A stretch of 64,000 nt of DNA from Carallia brachiata (Eukaryota; Streptophyta; Magnoliopsida; Malpighiales; Rhizophoraceae), in the NCBI GenBank assembly GCA_021464245.1, contig JADCRB010000030.1, forward strand, positions 2,073,376-2,137,375, given 5' to 3'. The position numbers and the translations under genes are program-made. The notes under the pieces are model-generated. The model did no database searches. It was not told the DNA's origin and saw nothing but the letters and a program-made list of their open reading frames with translations. Positions 1 to 12,758 of the stretch are shown here, one piece after another; positions within the stretch are counted from its first letter, which is position 1; every line of letters begins with the position of its first letter.

Positions 1-38
1 GTAACAAACTTCTATCATCCGCACTAATATTTGTTAGT

Positions 39-248
39 AGTGATGCAGTATTACTGCAAAATTGTAATATGTAACTGCTGTTCAATAATGAAACCAAATA
101 CCATAGAATATTCCATTAAAATTTATAATGATTGGGATAAATAAATGAAGTTGAATTTCTTTAATGAGTGATGTAATGTTACTGAGAAACTGTGATATGT
201 AACCGCTGAACAATAAAGAAACCAAATACCATAGAATATTCCATTGAA
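39..248. repeat. Two-copy direct repeat upstream of the phosphatase gene
   Basis: Positions 39-120 and 167-248 are two copies of the same roughly 82-bp block, offset by exactly 128 bp. The 3' halves (from AAACCAAATACCATAG to TTCCATT) are nearly identical and the 5' halves differ at scattered bases. The second copy ends about 90 bp before the TATA box of the downstream gene, so the duplication lies in its promoter region. Any regulatory role is inference. Confidence 0.85.
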
Positions 249-340
249 CACGCTCCGAAATCCCTCGCAATCACTTAAAAAAATCAAAATGCCGAAATTC
301 CATCAAACCAAATCTTAACAGAAAGTTGAGAAAGATGGGC

Positions 341-348
341 TATAAATA
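341..348 (+). promoter_or_regulatory. TATA box of the purple acid phosphatase gene
   Basis: TATAAATA lies 55 bp upstream of the start codon at 396. A transcription start about 30 bp downstream would leave a leader of only about 25 nt. No other good TATA element lies closer. Confidence 0.65.
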
Positions 349-395
349 ATTGACGCGACACATCTAACTAGTTATTATTAGCTCTGAATACAAAC

Positions 396-2599
396 ATGTT
401 TTCCAACGCTAGGATGTGGAGTGTGGCCGCCACAGTGTTTTTGTCGCTCCACATTGCTGGGCTGTGCAATGGAGGGATCACCAGCAAGTATGTCAGGAAG
501 GCTGAGCCATGCATTGAAATGCCACTTGAAGCTTTTCCTAAGCCTGAGGGACAGAATGCCCCCGAGCAGGTAATTCATTGATAGCTTATAGCATGATATC
601 AAACCTTAGGTTCCCAACAGAAAAAAATAGAATAAATCTGTGTTACTCTATTGAAATATTTTGCTCTTTATTATTTGGTCATTGTTACCAAGGAGTTAAA
701 AATGTGATGACTTGCAGGTTCATATAACACAAGGGGATTATGTTGGGAAAGCTGTGATTATTTCATGGGTGACTCCAGTGGAGAAGGAACCAAACTCAGT
801 GACATATTGGGCAGAGTACGCCCAGGATCGTAAGAGCACGAAGCGTGCTTTTACTAAAACTTACAAATATTACAGCTATACCTCCGGCCACATTCACCAT
901 GCCACCATTGAAGACTTAGAGGTTATTGCTTCTTACTTTATTCTCCCATTAGATTATTTAATGTTATAAATGTTACTTATGTGATTGAAATTATGTTCAC
1001 AGTATGACACCAAGTACTATTATGAGATTGGAAATCGTCAGTTTAACTTTGTGACCCCTCCTGAATTAGGACCTGATGTACCATACACTTTCGGCATTAT
1101 TGGCAAGTATCAGTTGTTATTGGCACAAGAAATTTCAGTTCTTTTTAGTGGCCGCAATTTTATGGCTAAAGCATTGGTTAGGTTTGGTACAGGTGATTTG
1201 GGACAAACTTATGCATCAAATCAAACATTAGCACATTATATGGCAAATCCCCAAGGGCAGGCTGTGCTGTTTCCTGGTGATCTTTCTTATGCAGATGATC
1301 ATGCTAACCATGACAATCTGAGATGGGATACATGGGGCCGTTTTATTGAAAAGAGTGCTGCATATCAGCCATGGATTTGGTGTGCTGGAAATCATGAAAT
1401 TGATTATGCTCCATCTCTTGTAAGCTCAACTTTTTGTGGCCCATTTCTCAGATTAGCAAACTTATCTTGATTTGGAGGATAATAGCCATTGATTTTAATT
1501 CATTTTATCGAAACAGGGTGAAAAGAAGCCTTGGAAGCCATATTTGAATCGTTATAAAGTGCCATTCAAGGCCTCGCAGAGCACATCTCCTCTTTGGTAT
1601 TCCATCGAGCGTGCATCTGCACACATTATTGTCCTTTCCTCTTACTCGGCCTATGGTATGATATTGCATTACTTTCAGAGCAATTTTTTCAGCGATAAAA
1701 CATGGATTGATTACCCTTTATTGCTTAATTTGTACAGGTAAATACACTCCGCAATACCAATGGCTTCAGAACGAATTACCAAAGGTTAACAGATCTCAGA
1801 CTCCATGGTTGATCGTTCTTGTCCATGCTCCATGGTATAACAGCAACAACTACCATTACATGGAAGGAGAAACCATGAGGGTCCAGTTCGAGCCATGGTT
1901 CATCCAATACAAAGTCGATGCTGTGATTGCTGGTCATGTACATTCGTACGAACGCTCAGTGAGTTGTACACCTAAACTTATGATGTTTTCGCGTACTGCA
2001 TTTGCTACATTAAACTGTATTGAAATAAATCTTCAGTAGTAAACGCTTTCAAGTTACGACATTTTTAGAGCCTTTCCTAAACCCCACAATGTTAGTTCCT
2101 CGTGAACTAGATTTCTATAGCTAATGTGGCTCTAACATTAACTGTTCGCTTTCCTTTTCTCTATATGACAGTATCGAGTGTCGAACGTAAATTACAATGT
2201 AACAAATGGAGAAAGCAAAGTCATCAAGGACCCTTCGGCACCAATTTACTTCACAATTGGGGATGGTGGTAACATTGAAGGAATTGCTAACAAGTAGGAG
2301 TCTTTAGTCCTCCTTTCTATATAAAGTAGTGGCAGTCTTTTGCTTGAGCTGACTTGTAATCATTTATTGAATCCTTTTTTTTTTGTTTTTTTGTCTGCAG
2401 TTTTACTGATCCCCAGCCGGATTACTCTGCTTTCAGAGAAGCAAGCTTTGGACATGCAATTTTTGAGATTAAGAATAGGACCCATGCTCATTACGCTTGG
2501 CACCGTAACCAGGATGATACGCCTGTTCCATCTGATTCTCAATGGGTTTACAATAGGTTTTGGTATGCAGAAGAGGAGCCTGATTCCACAGGGTCTTGA
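396..2599 (+). CDS. Purple acid phosphatase (high-molecular-weight plant type)
   Basis: Secreted binuclear metallophosphatase that releases phosphate from organic esters; relatives are the plant PAP10/PAP12/PAP26 group. Exons: 396-569, 718-921, 1003-1102, 1193-1419, 1517-1655, 1738-1958, 2172-2293, 2401-2599, giving 461 aa, the usual length for the family (about 465). An N-terminal hydrophobic signal peptide (about residues 8-26) is followed by the fibronectin-like domain with VHITQGDY. All metal-site motifs are intact: GDLGQT (D161), GDLSYAD (D189, Y192), GNHE (N226), VLVHAPWY (H311) and GHVHSYERS (H348, H350). The intron 1103-1192 uses a GC donor (G|GCAAGT); it is 90 nt long and open in frame, so retention would add 30 residues just before GDLGQT. 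The protein ends NRFW plus 12 residues (stop 2597-2599). The exact paralogue cannot be fixed without alignment. Confidence 0.93.
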
Positions 2600-4879
2600 A
2601 GATTTGCAATTTTTTGAGTGAGAGGTTGAATTTCCCTTCCCCCTTCCCCAAATGTTTAGTAGGTCTAGCTTGGAATTAGCTGCATTTTTAATTTATTTTT
2701 TTTCTTAGCAAATGAAATGATCAGCGATTAGCTGGTAATTATAGTGAGACCCCAAATAAGTTCACTTAGCATGATTTTTTGAGGACGTGTGGGATTGGGT
2801 TCCTCACCTCCCCACCAGGGGTTAGCTGGTTGGATTTGTTGATGGATTCTGCTTTAATTATTGTTAGCTTGGTTTTTGCCTTCTAGTATATTTTGCCTTC
2901 TATCATAAGGGGGAAGCTTTTACTTTTAGCTGGTGTATTCTTTTCTAGACCTTTGAAATTACTTTCTACTCTCACCAAATTGTGCACATTAATGTTTGAC
3001 CCTTTAGAAACCGATACCTAAAAGGAAAGGAAAAAATTAGGCTGCTAGAATTGAGTATTTGATCGAATATTTTTTTGTGCAACAAGAGAGTGATTTTGTG
3101 TAATAAGACTGATATTTTGTGCAACAAAAAAAAAATTGTATTTTTTTGTATTTTTTTTGTTGTATAAAATAGCAGTCTTGTTGCACAAAATTACTGTCTT
3201 GTTGCACAAAAAAATATTTGTGCAGATACCCAATTTTGAAGATGTAATGACACCTAAAAAGAAAAACTAAAGAATAATGAGCACTCAAAAAAAAAGAAAA
3301 GAAAAGAAAAGAAAAGAAAAGGAAAAAGAATATATAAGGAGGTGGAAAGCAAGTCCTAATTATCAAATAGCGGAGGTGAAAAGCTAATACTAATTATTAA
3401 TTACCTGAAATGTAGCTTTCAATTTTGGACGGCACATTGAATGAAAGAAAGTCCTTTGCTGCTCGGCTGGTCAGATTAATTACTTAAAATGTTTACGTGA
3501 AAATTGTTGTTAAAGTGAACTCTTCACTTGGAGACAGAGTGACAGACATAAATGGCTGCATGAAAAATTCTGACACAACGAACTGGAATTGTTGGTAGAG
3601 ATTTCAAAACTTGGGCAATCCGCAACACTCACCCTCCCAGTTCCTCAAGGTGTAAGTCTAGCAAGCGCAGCCAGGCAGATAGCTTGAAACAAACATGGGT
3701 CCACATCCACCCACCTTCTCTGCATCGTGACCCATTTCTGCATAGAAGATACCAAAGTGTTCACTTGTGGAATATATATATATATATATATATAACACAA
3801 ATATTAAGTAATATATATATACGCACTAAAGGTTATGGGTCCAAAGGATCCTTTTTTATCAAGGTAAAAAGAGGCAAAAGAAAATGGGTGGAACCAATTT
3901 TCAAGTATCACACACTACGGCGTTGGACATAATTCATGCCACTTCTAAGACTAGCTCGAAGAACGTTCAATCCCGTATCGAAACCAGCACATGTAGTGTA
4001 GGAAAGACTCTTAGGAGTGCGAGACATCTACTCATCAAGTAACACAACATTAATACCAAAACTGACTGTCGTGAATTAATAAGAAATTTTTTATATGGGG
4101 ACTAGAAATTGCGTGGAGTTCAGTCCAAAAAAAAAAAGAAATTGCATAGAGTTCACTGCTGGCCTGAGAATTCTATTAGGAAGAATCTTTTTTTTGGCTG
4201 GTCCTTTAGAACTGATAATACAATAGTTTCAAATCCCAAATCTCTAAGATAGAGACAGAGACAGTAGTATTTGGATAAGAAGCAACCCATCTAGAACATG
4301 TTTGTTTGAGTCAGAGGTTTGAGAAATGTGGTAGCAACAATAAATCAATTAAAATTTGGGAGATAGTCGTCATCTACTACCTCAGTAAGGGTGATATCTT
4401 TCTGGCCCATCAAAAAGTTTTTTTTATTTTTTTTGGTCTTAGAAATGGGTATATGGGGATGGTATCTTACAGACCTGTAAAAAAGATTTGTTTGAACTTC
4501 TTACTCTAAGTAAAATGCGGATCGCTGCTTTCAGACTTATTAAAGGTGCAAATCACGACAGGTTCAAAAAAAGTTACCGTAGAGTCGTTCGAAACGTCAG
4601 AAAACTCAAAATAAGTTTAGTTTCACCGAACATTTATAGTAAGATTTAAATTAATAATTTTATAAAAATACAGTCAAAATCCTTATTATTTGAATCACAC
4701 GATTGCTGTTTTCTCACTTGTGAGTTATTATTAAGTCCTCAATAAGGGAGAGTATCTATACGAATGTACATACGGTATGCTGTGGATTCAAGAGCCCATC
4801 GGGCCCATTAGAAATGCATTCATCGGTCCCAGAAAAGGGAACCAAATTGAATTGGGCCAAGCATGGGTGGTCAGATTAC
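2600..4879. other. Intergenic region between phosphatase and MORC1 genes
   Basis: No supportable gene. It holds the phosphatase 3' flank, the foldback element at 3048-3236, a run of GAAAA units near 3296-3322, a TA microsatellite at about 3772-3793 and ordinary AT-rich sequence. The small open frames here have no recognisable domain and coincide with low-complexity DNA. Confidence 0.7.
3048..3236. repeat. Long imperfect inverted repeat (foldback/MITE-like element)
   Basis: Left arm 3048-3135 and right arm 3151-3236 are reverse complements over about 86 bp with a 15-nt AT-rich spacer. The inner ~67 bp match at nearly 90 percent and the outer ~20 bp at about 70 percent. Each arm carries two tandem copies of a GTGCAACAAGA-like unit. 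Similar CCTAAAA-rich sequence lies outside both ends (about 3017 and 3252), which could be degenerate flanking direct repeats. No coding capacity. It resembles a small foldback transposon or a hairpin-RNA source. Confidence 0.85.
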
Positions 4880-4887
4880 TATAAATA
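4880..4887 (+). promoter_or_regulatory. TATA box of the MORC1-type gene
   Basis: TATAAATA 194 bp upstream of the start codon at 5074, in a region that becomes GC-richer towards the gene. The spacing implies a 5' leader of roughly 160 nt. Confidence 0.55.
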
Positions 4888-5073
4888 CACCGTCAAATCG
4901 CGGCTCATTCGTGAAAAACGCAGCGTTTTGCACTAACAAATTTAGAAGCGTGACTTTCCGTCACCGGTTTTGTTGTTGCTCCCCTCTCGGCACAGCACTC
5001 CACGGACTACGGTCATAACCGCAGCCCAAATTCCGAACGAGCGGAGACTCTCTCCCACTCTGGAACCGGCGCA

Positions 5074-8000
5074 ATGCCGCCTAAGACGGAAAAGCGACCG
5101 ATCGAAGTGGTGGCAATTGACAGCAGCAGCGACGACGAAGATTGCGTGGGAGTCGTCGCCGCGACGGGTGGCACATTACCCACTGTGATCTCAAAACCAG
5201 CACCATCGCAAAGCAAAACCCAATGGCCGCGGCCGCCTCTGTCCTCGTCGCAGCAGCTCAGCCCTGAGGTGGTCTCGCCTTCGGTTTCATCCGACCAAAC
5301 CCAAACCCTCGAATTCCGTAGTTTCTGGAAGGCTGGGGCTTTGCCCGTGGCTCCAACTGTTCGGAAGTCTCTTCCTCAAGGTTACGCAATCTTGTTCACA
5401 CTTTTCTATCTCCGCCGCCGTGCTACAGCTTATTTCTGTATGCTTTAATTTTTTTTTCTTTTGTTTTTTTTTTTTTGCTTGATTTTGCAGGTCAATTAGA
5501 ACATGCTCGAGTACATCCTAAGTTCCTACACTCTAATGCAACTTCACATAAATGGGCTTTTGGAGGTAACTTTTTTAATTATTAATTATTATTTATTACG
5601 GTGGTTGTTAATTGTACTTTTTTTTAATTAATTATGATTTACCACCATTTAAATATTATTTTTAATTTTTTTTATTTAAGTTGACCCTGTTTATTGTGTA
5701 GTATATTGTGTAGTATATGATTATGAGTTAATTACGTTCACTTACAAAAGCGAGTGAAAATAGAAATCTCCATTTATTGCTTATTTTGAAGGGCGAGCCG
5801 CAGTTTCCAAACGGATAAATAGCTTCCAGAATGTGAGAGTATAGTATGGTGCACTAGGACGGTTTTTTAGTCATTAATTTTGACGAAGAGAGGAATCTGA
5901 GACCGTTGGTTATCACTTTGCATTTGCTTATGTGTTAGTTATTTCATGTTGTTGGCAGCAATTGCTGAGCTATTGGACAATGCTGTTGATGAGGTATGAT
6001 TAATCTAGAAACAATTCATGGGTATGCACCCGTAATCTTCAGTTGTTATCTGCCATATGTCAAACTAGTGTAATGCATTTGCCTCTGCTTTTGCTTTCAG
6101 ATTCACAATGGTGCGACTTTTGTGAAGGTAGACAAGATTGATATCGTTAAGGACAACTCTCCTGCATTACTTTTCCAAGGTTCGGATGAGATACATAAAC
6201 TTTGCGGTTTGAATGATTGTTTACTTATGTTATACTTATACTTGTTTATGTCGAGAGTAACTTTTTCAAGTTGTCTATGCAGATGATGGTAGTGGAATGG
6301 ATCCTGATTCTATAAGAAAATGCATGAGCTTGGGGTATTCTTCAAAGAAGTCAAAGACAACAATTGGACAGTGTAATTTCTCCCCATTTCCTCTCTAGTC
6401 TAGCCTTTAATTGAATTGATCTACGCGGTTTCCTTCTTGCATGGTTATCTTCTGTTTTTCTTATTCCCTCTCGTCTGTGTGATTTCTTTGGTGGCCATGT
6501 GTAGAAGAACAAATCTTTTAGTTTGGTCACTGTCAGATTTATTTTATTCTTCTTTACTTACGTTCTGCTTCTACATCTTTTGAATGTCTGAAGAGCATGC
6601 ATGTCTCCTGCAGATGGTAATGGATTTAAGACTAGTACTATGCGACTGGGAGCAGATGTTATTGTTTTTAGCCGTTCAATTCATGCTGGGTAGGTTGTTT
6701 CCCTTTCTTAATTGGATGTTCTGTTGGATGCTCGTTAGGCTTTTTCTCATCTTCTTGGGCTCTTCTAATGCATGCTCTTTCTTTCTCACTATTTCTTCTG
6801 GAGTTGAAATCTTCACCTGCACCAAAGAGTGTATCCTTTCATTGATATAATCTTGATTTAGTTTCAATCAAATGAGACTGCTAATATTTTCTTGGGTATT
6901 CAATGATCTAAAATATCAGTATGAATATCTAAATGTTACCTTCCTTGTGGGAGGGTGTTTATCTTGATAGGTTTTCATGATATGTGACATTTTTCTGTTT
7001 GAACCTGTCTTTTAGCAAGGCAACTCAGAGTATCGGTCTTTTATCATATACTTTTCTACGGAAAACCGGACAGGATGACGTTATTGTTCCTCTGGTAGTT
7101 ATTCCAACTATATTTATGGGTAATCCTCTTTTAGTAGCAATAGTGAGGATCAGGATACTGCTTATGACCTTATGCTCTGTCATTTACTGTGCTTTGCAGA
7201 TTGATTTTGACATATCTGGCCATTGGGCAGAACCAATAATTTATAGCTCACAAGATGATTGGTCTTCTAACTTGAAAACAATTCTCGAATGGTCTCCTTT
7301 CACATCAAAGGATGAGCTCATGCAACAGGTTAATTGGAATTATTTTTATTTTTAAGGCTTGTTTGCTAACGTTTTGGTTCACTGCATTCCTTTAAATTTT
7401 ATCCTTTAGCATATGTACCCTTCCTAATTGGCAAATAACATCCAAACAACCTTAGGAACTGAGCATCATTTCCTTTTCCTGAGGAGTTGGAAAAGGTAAT
7501 TTGAGGCATCGTTATAGAATCATTATGGAGCAAATGCCTACTGATTTGTTGGGTTTTCACTAACATCATTAAACGTTTATTGGAAAGGGAAATAGCTATT
7601 AGGTTGCTTGTTACACGATTTGCCAAGATACTACTATTATAGGTCTTGTACTTGCTGCTATTACTAACTAGGTGAATAAATCTTTTTTAATTTCATTACA
7701 CATTGTCTATGTTGTTGATATGTCAACATGCTCTTTTCCTCACTAATGAGCTTATAATTGCCAGTTTGAGGATATTGGTCCACATGGAACGAAAATACTT
7801 ATATACAACTTATGGCTGAACGATGAAGGCATATATGAATTGAGTTTTGACGATGACGATGAGGTATGGGCATTCTTTTATTGCTCAGTCAGGAACATCT
7901 TAATATATTTGTCAGCCTACTTGTCTTAATTTATATTGCTGAAAGAGTCTGATTGGTACTGTACAAATATTTCAAGAATTTCTTACATCCAAAGTGGCAT

Positions 8001-11000
8001 TAAAATTCATCTTTTACACAACATGTGGGGTTTGTTTCGTTTTTCTGATGCTAGCCTCTTGTTTTTGTTCTGATGCCACAGTTCCTTTGATTTTTTTTTT
8101 TTTTGTACATTCCTTTGAAATTTTTAGATCTTCAGGATGTTAGGCTTAAATAATTAACTTTGTGTTAGTGATCAGAACTTCATTTGTCCAACAAAACTGC
8201 AAGCTTGAATAGAAGGGTGAGCCTTGGTGTCTTGGTAAGGCTACTCCATTGTGACGTAGCAAACAAGTTAAACAACCTTTTTATGAAAACAAGGATAAGA
8301 CTGCATACATATGATCCTTCTCTAGATCCTATGGTGTGGGATCTCTTGCATTGGGATGCCCTTTTTTAATATGATTCTTTATTACAATTAGATTGCTTGT
8401 GGTTTGTACCAAAAAATTTCTCAAAGAGATTTCACTGTGCTTTAAATTTTAATTAAAAATTCATTATTCTAGTTGTTTTACTTTGGTTGGATTCTCTCTT
8501 TCACAATCCAATATGGAAGATTGTAAGCGACCTGTTATTCTCAAAAGAAAAAAAAAACCAAAAAAACAAAAAAAAGGGCATGGTCCTGTTTTATATGGGA
8601 ATAACTTTTTGGTGAACGAATTTTGTGTTCTTTTGACATGTATGCCCCGTTTTATGCATTTTGGTAAGTTTGATTTTAGAAACATTGAAGTTCCCCCTTT
8701 CATGATTGAAATAGGATATTCGACTAAGGGATGAAGCTAATCATGGAGGTCAGACCAAACTTCACAAAAGAACAGTTGAACTTCAATCTCACATCTCTTA
8801 CCAAATTCGCTATTCATTAAGGGTAAAATCTGGTCTTGGTCATTTAGCTTTTATTGTTTGTTATTATTATTAAGTCACAATAAATTTTCTCTTTATGTAG
8901 GCGTATACTTCAATTTTGTACCTACGAAAATTCGCAAACTTTAACATTATCCTAAGGGGCAAGCCTGTACAGCAGTATATCATTGCAGATGACTTGCAAC
9001 ACGCAAAGAAAGTAATATATAAGCCTCAGCTGGCAATGACATCAAAAGAGGTAAGATGATGATAGATGGAGAATCCTCAATTCCTTCTTTCTGTTGAGAT
9101 TTCCACTTTCTTATCTGCAATATTTCTTATGGTGCAAGCAGCATTATTCATCCTGGAATGTAATCCTGTGTCTCTTATGGTCCCTTTTTCCTCTTTATGT
9201 GGGGATGTTAGGTTAATGTGGAAACCACTATTGGTTTTATCAAAGAGGCTCCTTCCCTTTCAGTGTGTGGATTCAACGTTTACCATAAAAATCGCCTCAT
9301 CAGGGTATCTGTCTAACTCAGGCTTTCCATTTATGTGACATCTCTCTTCGCTAGGAGTTTGAATTTCCAATTTTGTCTGAATGTGGATGCAGTGGGCATA
9401 GCCAAGCAGAGTTATATAAACTTGTGTATGCTTGCATTAAAATGTGTTCATTTGTTGACTCCTTGAGTGACAATAAGATGAATGTAATCGACTCCTTGGG
9501 TAACAATAGAAAACATTAACCTTATCGACTTCTTGAGTAACAATAAAAAAAATTAACAAAACTGCTTACTAATTATTTTAGCTGTTCCCGTTGTTGCAGC
9601 CTTACTGGAAAGTCACTGGTGATGGTTCTTCAAAAGGAAATGGTGTTGTTGGTAACTTCTTTGTTCTCCTAATACGTGTTGGCAATTATTTTCTTTTAGA
9701 ACTAGGTATATGCTATTTCATGAAATATCTTGCAGGAGTTCTTGAAGCAAATTTTATAGAGCCGGCACATGATAAGCAGGATTTTGAGAGGTCAACCCTA
9801 TTTATTCGGCTGGAGGCTAAGCTGAAACAAATACTGATGGAGTACTGGTTTGTACTTGTTTTATTAACTGTTAGCTCGACATTAAGCAAATTAAATATTC
9901 ATGTTCAAGTCTTGAAGTTTTGTATACCCTATTTAATCCATGTACAAATTAGGAAGCTAACTGTAGTAGTTTACTGACAGGAATAAACACTGTCAGTTAG
10001 TGGGACATCAGCCTCCTGGTTCAAGTGCTCACAGTATGCAGAAGGGACATGCACCTAAATCTCATAAGCAGCAGCCTGATAAACAGTATGGCATTAGCCG
10101 TTTGGCTGATTTCCAAGAAGTGGATCTAGATAATCCGGTCAATTCACTGCAGCATATGAATAATAGACAATTTGGAAATGGTATCCGTAGTAATCATACT
10201 GTTCAACAGCCTGCCACTGTGTTTGCAGCTGTAAGTGATACATCTCTGGTTTTCATTGCATGTCTTCTACACTGATTTTAATTCTGCATCGTAAAGAGTA
10301 AAACTGGCAATTATAGAAAGTGAAAAAATAAGAAATTGGATTTGGGAGTCCAGTGGCTTATTTTCTTGATTTATACCACAAAGTGTGGTCCTATGGAGAA
10401 TACCTGTTAACTTATGGACTTTATGTGAGACAATTGGCGATCAAGCTTCTCCATTTATGTGTCTGCAATATCAAGTTGGTTATTCATGTTTTACTGCGCA
10501 GGGATCGTGTGATGAACTCGAATACGAATATGGTCCAGGGTTGGTGGCAGTTGATCAGATATGCGAAGAAAACATACAACTTTTCATGAGGTACCCATAT
10601 TATGCCGGATCTGGCACTTGTGGATTGAATATAATCATGTATCTTGATCATTATGAGTAGATATGCTTACTAATATTTGATTGCAATTACCTAGAGGGAA
10701 ACAAATATAAATGCCCATCCTACTCAAAATTTTTGTAACTGACAGAAAAACTAAGTGGAACGCATAAACGGATGGTCAAGATTAAGCAATCTTGGTTTCC
10801 AGCTATTGGCAATAGATGCATTTCGTTTTATTCCGCCTTGCTATATCTCATGATTATCGCATGTACACGCGATTTCTAGCTTTTATCCCTACTTGTATTG
10901 ATTGCTGTCTTCGACAGGTGTGAGGAAGAGAGACAGAAGGAGGCTGCGTTGAAACAGACGGTAAGTACATAATCTGCGTTGAAGGCATGTCTGTCCGTGG

Positions 11001-11181
11001 GTTGCAGTTAAGATCAATTTGATGTTGACCGTGTTTCTGGTAATTGGCTACTTACTAGGTTGAGGAATTGGCGAAAGAGTTGGAGCAAGCCAAGAGGAAA
11101 TGTGCTCAACTTTCTGCGCATCTGGAGGCCAAGAAGAAGCAAAAGATTATAAAGCAACAACTGGGTGAAAAGGTTTCATAG
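5074..11181 (+). CDS. MORC1: MORC family GHKL ATPase, MORC1/CRT1 type
   Basis: Nuclear Microrchidia ATPase. In Arabidopsis the MORC1/CRT1 group acts in gene silencing and heterochromatin compaction and in resistance signalling. Eighteen exons: 5074-5380, 5491-5565, 5959-5993, 6101-6179, 6283-6372, 6614-6689, 7016-7094, 7200-7328, 7765-7863, 8715-8822, 8901-9050, 9212-9304, 9600-9651, 9736-9847, 9981-10230, 10502-10590, 10918-10960, 11059-11181; 662 aa. Exon phases all close. Visible parts: acidic N-terminus (DSSSDDED), HSNATSHKWAFGAIAELLDN with the Mg-binding Asn135, DDGSGMD (residues 166-172), the glycine loop YGNGFKTSTMRLGAD from residue 196, then the S5-fold part through VYHKNRLIRPYWKV and GVLEANFIEPAHDKQDFERS. 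A polar linker rich in Gln and His (exon 15) and a C-terminal coiled coil (exons 17-18) follow. The wording around KIDIVKDNSPAL and CMSLGYSSKKS matches MORC1/2 rather than MORC6. Confidence 0.93.
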
Positions 11182-12758
11182 GCCGAGGTTTCAAGCACTG
11201 AAGACGTTGGACAATTTTGCCTCGGTGGGATACATTAGGTTATCATTTTTCCTCCCCAATTATGTTTAATAAGAAATGGAAAAGCTAAACCTTTTTGTAA
11301 ATTTGTTAATATCTATGCACTTGTATTATGCAAGTGTCTATGTAATGAATTTTATTTAATGATTATAATTTAATCAAGTGGGTATTTGAAATTGAATGAT
11401 TAATTTTGTATGATTTATTATAGTTGAAGTAGTCCACGAAAATTTTCAAAAATGTCTTACTAGAATGGGTTGAAGCAAACGTGCAAGCGAACGATGTCTT
11501 TTCTGGGAAGTTGATTCGAAATTTTTGCAAGGTCATCTCTCCAAGTAAATGTGTGTGGAATAATATGCAAAATTCTTGCAAGTCTTTTTACTAGAAACTT
11601 TAAATGAAATTCATGTAAAATTCACATGATTTTGAATTTTTAAAAGAGGAATTCGTGTTGAAAGAGCAAATAAGCAACTCTGAATTTAAATGGAGGAAGG
11701 AAAATAATTTAGGTGAACTTTTCTGGATTTTGTTTATGAAGATTGAAAGATCTTTGGAGTTTTGCGAATGACAGAACTGTTGAATTCGTTCAGTTTCTTT
11801 CTTGGTAGGCAAGAAGAAAAGAGAACAGGCAATGGTATGTCTATTACATTTTTTTCCTTTGTTTTGTTGAAGTTTACGTTATTTTCTTTTAAGTTCTAGT
11901 TTTTCTTCTTTACTCACACTCTCTTTATTGCTTCATGGTAAGGAAATTTGAATTTAAGATTTTCTGAATCTTGATTTTAATTTTTTCAAGACAAGGTTTC
12001 TTCACTCTGTTCTTGTTTTAGACAGCATCCTTCGTCTCTTTTTCTTGAAATTTTTTTATTTTTATTTTTATCAGAGTCTCTTTTTCTTGAATTTGAGATC
12101 AGGTATGGCATCCATTTCCCCTTTTTTATTTTTATTTTTATTTTTTTTTTCTAGTTTAGTCGGACTCGTTGCTTCTTTACCATCTTTCTTTCGGTAAAGA
12201 CAAGAAATTTAGTTTTGCAAGATTTATTATAGTTAAAAATAGCCCAGGAGATTTTTCTGGAAAATTTTCACGACAAGTTGACAAATCTTGCATATTTGCT
12301 TCAACGTTCTCTAGAAGATTTTTACAAGAAAAAAATTGTATTTGTAACAACTAATCACTAATTATTAATTAGATTGTAAAAATAAAACGAAAATTTCAAA
12401 ATAAAGAGATTCTATGCATCAAAGATTTTCATGTAAAGCATAATATGCGCTTTGTTTTTTTTAATAATATTTATCCTAATTTTTTGTTTTTCAAATCACA
12501 CAGTCACCGCCGTGCCAATATTTACATTGTTAATTACGAATATTTTTATTATTTCCGATTATGTTATTTACTTATTTTTAATAACAATGATTTTGGGTCG
12601 GTATCGCTGACCAGACCTGACCGGAGGACTGAAAACTGAAGAGCTGCACTCAGTTTTGTCTTGCAACACTATTGAGCCGAGCAAATAACTAGGAATGATC
12701 GGCAGCCGATCAAATTAACCGGAAGAACCGTCGCAAAACGCTAGCAGCGGCCAACAAC
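11182..12758. other. Intergenic region between MORC1 and NERD1 genes
   Basis: AT-rich 3' flank of the MORC1-type gene and upstream region of the NERD1-type gene. It contains T-rich stretches and no open frame with a recognisable domain. Two stretches (about 11395-11480 and 12225-12340) share words such as GATTTATTATAGTT and AGAAGATTTT/ACAAG, suggesting old duplicated sequence, but the similarity is too weak to delimit. Confidence 0.6.
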
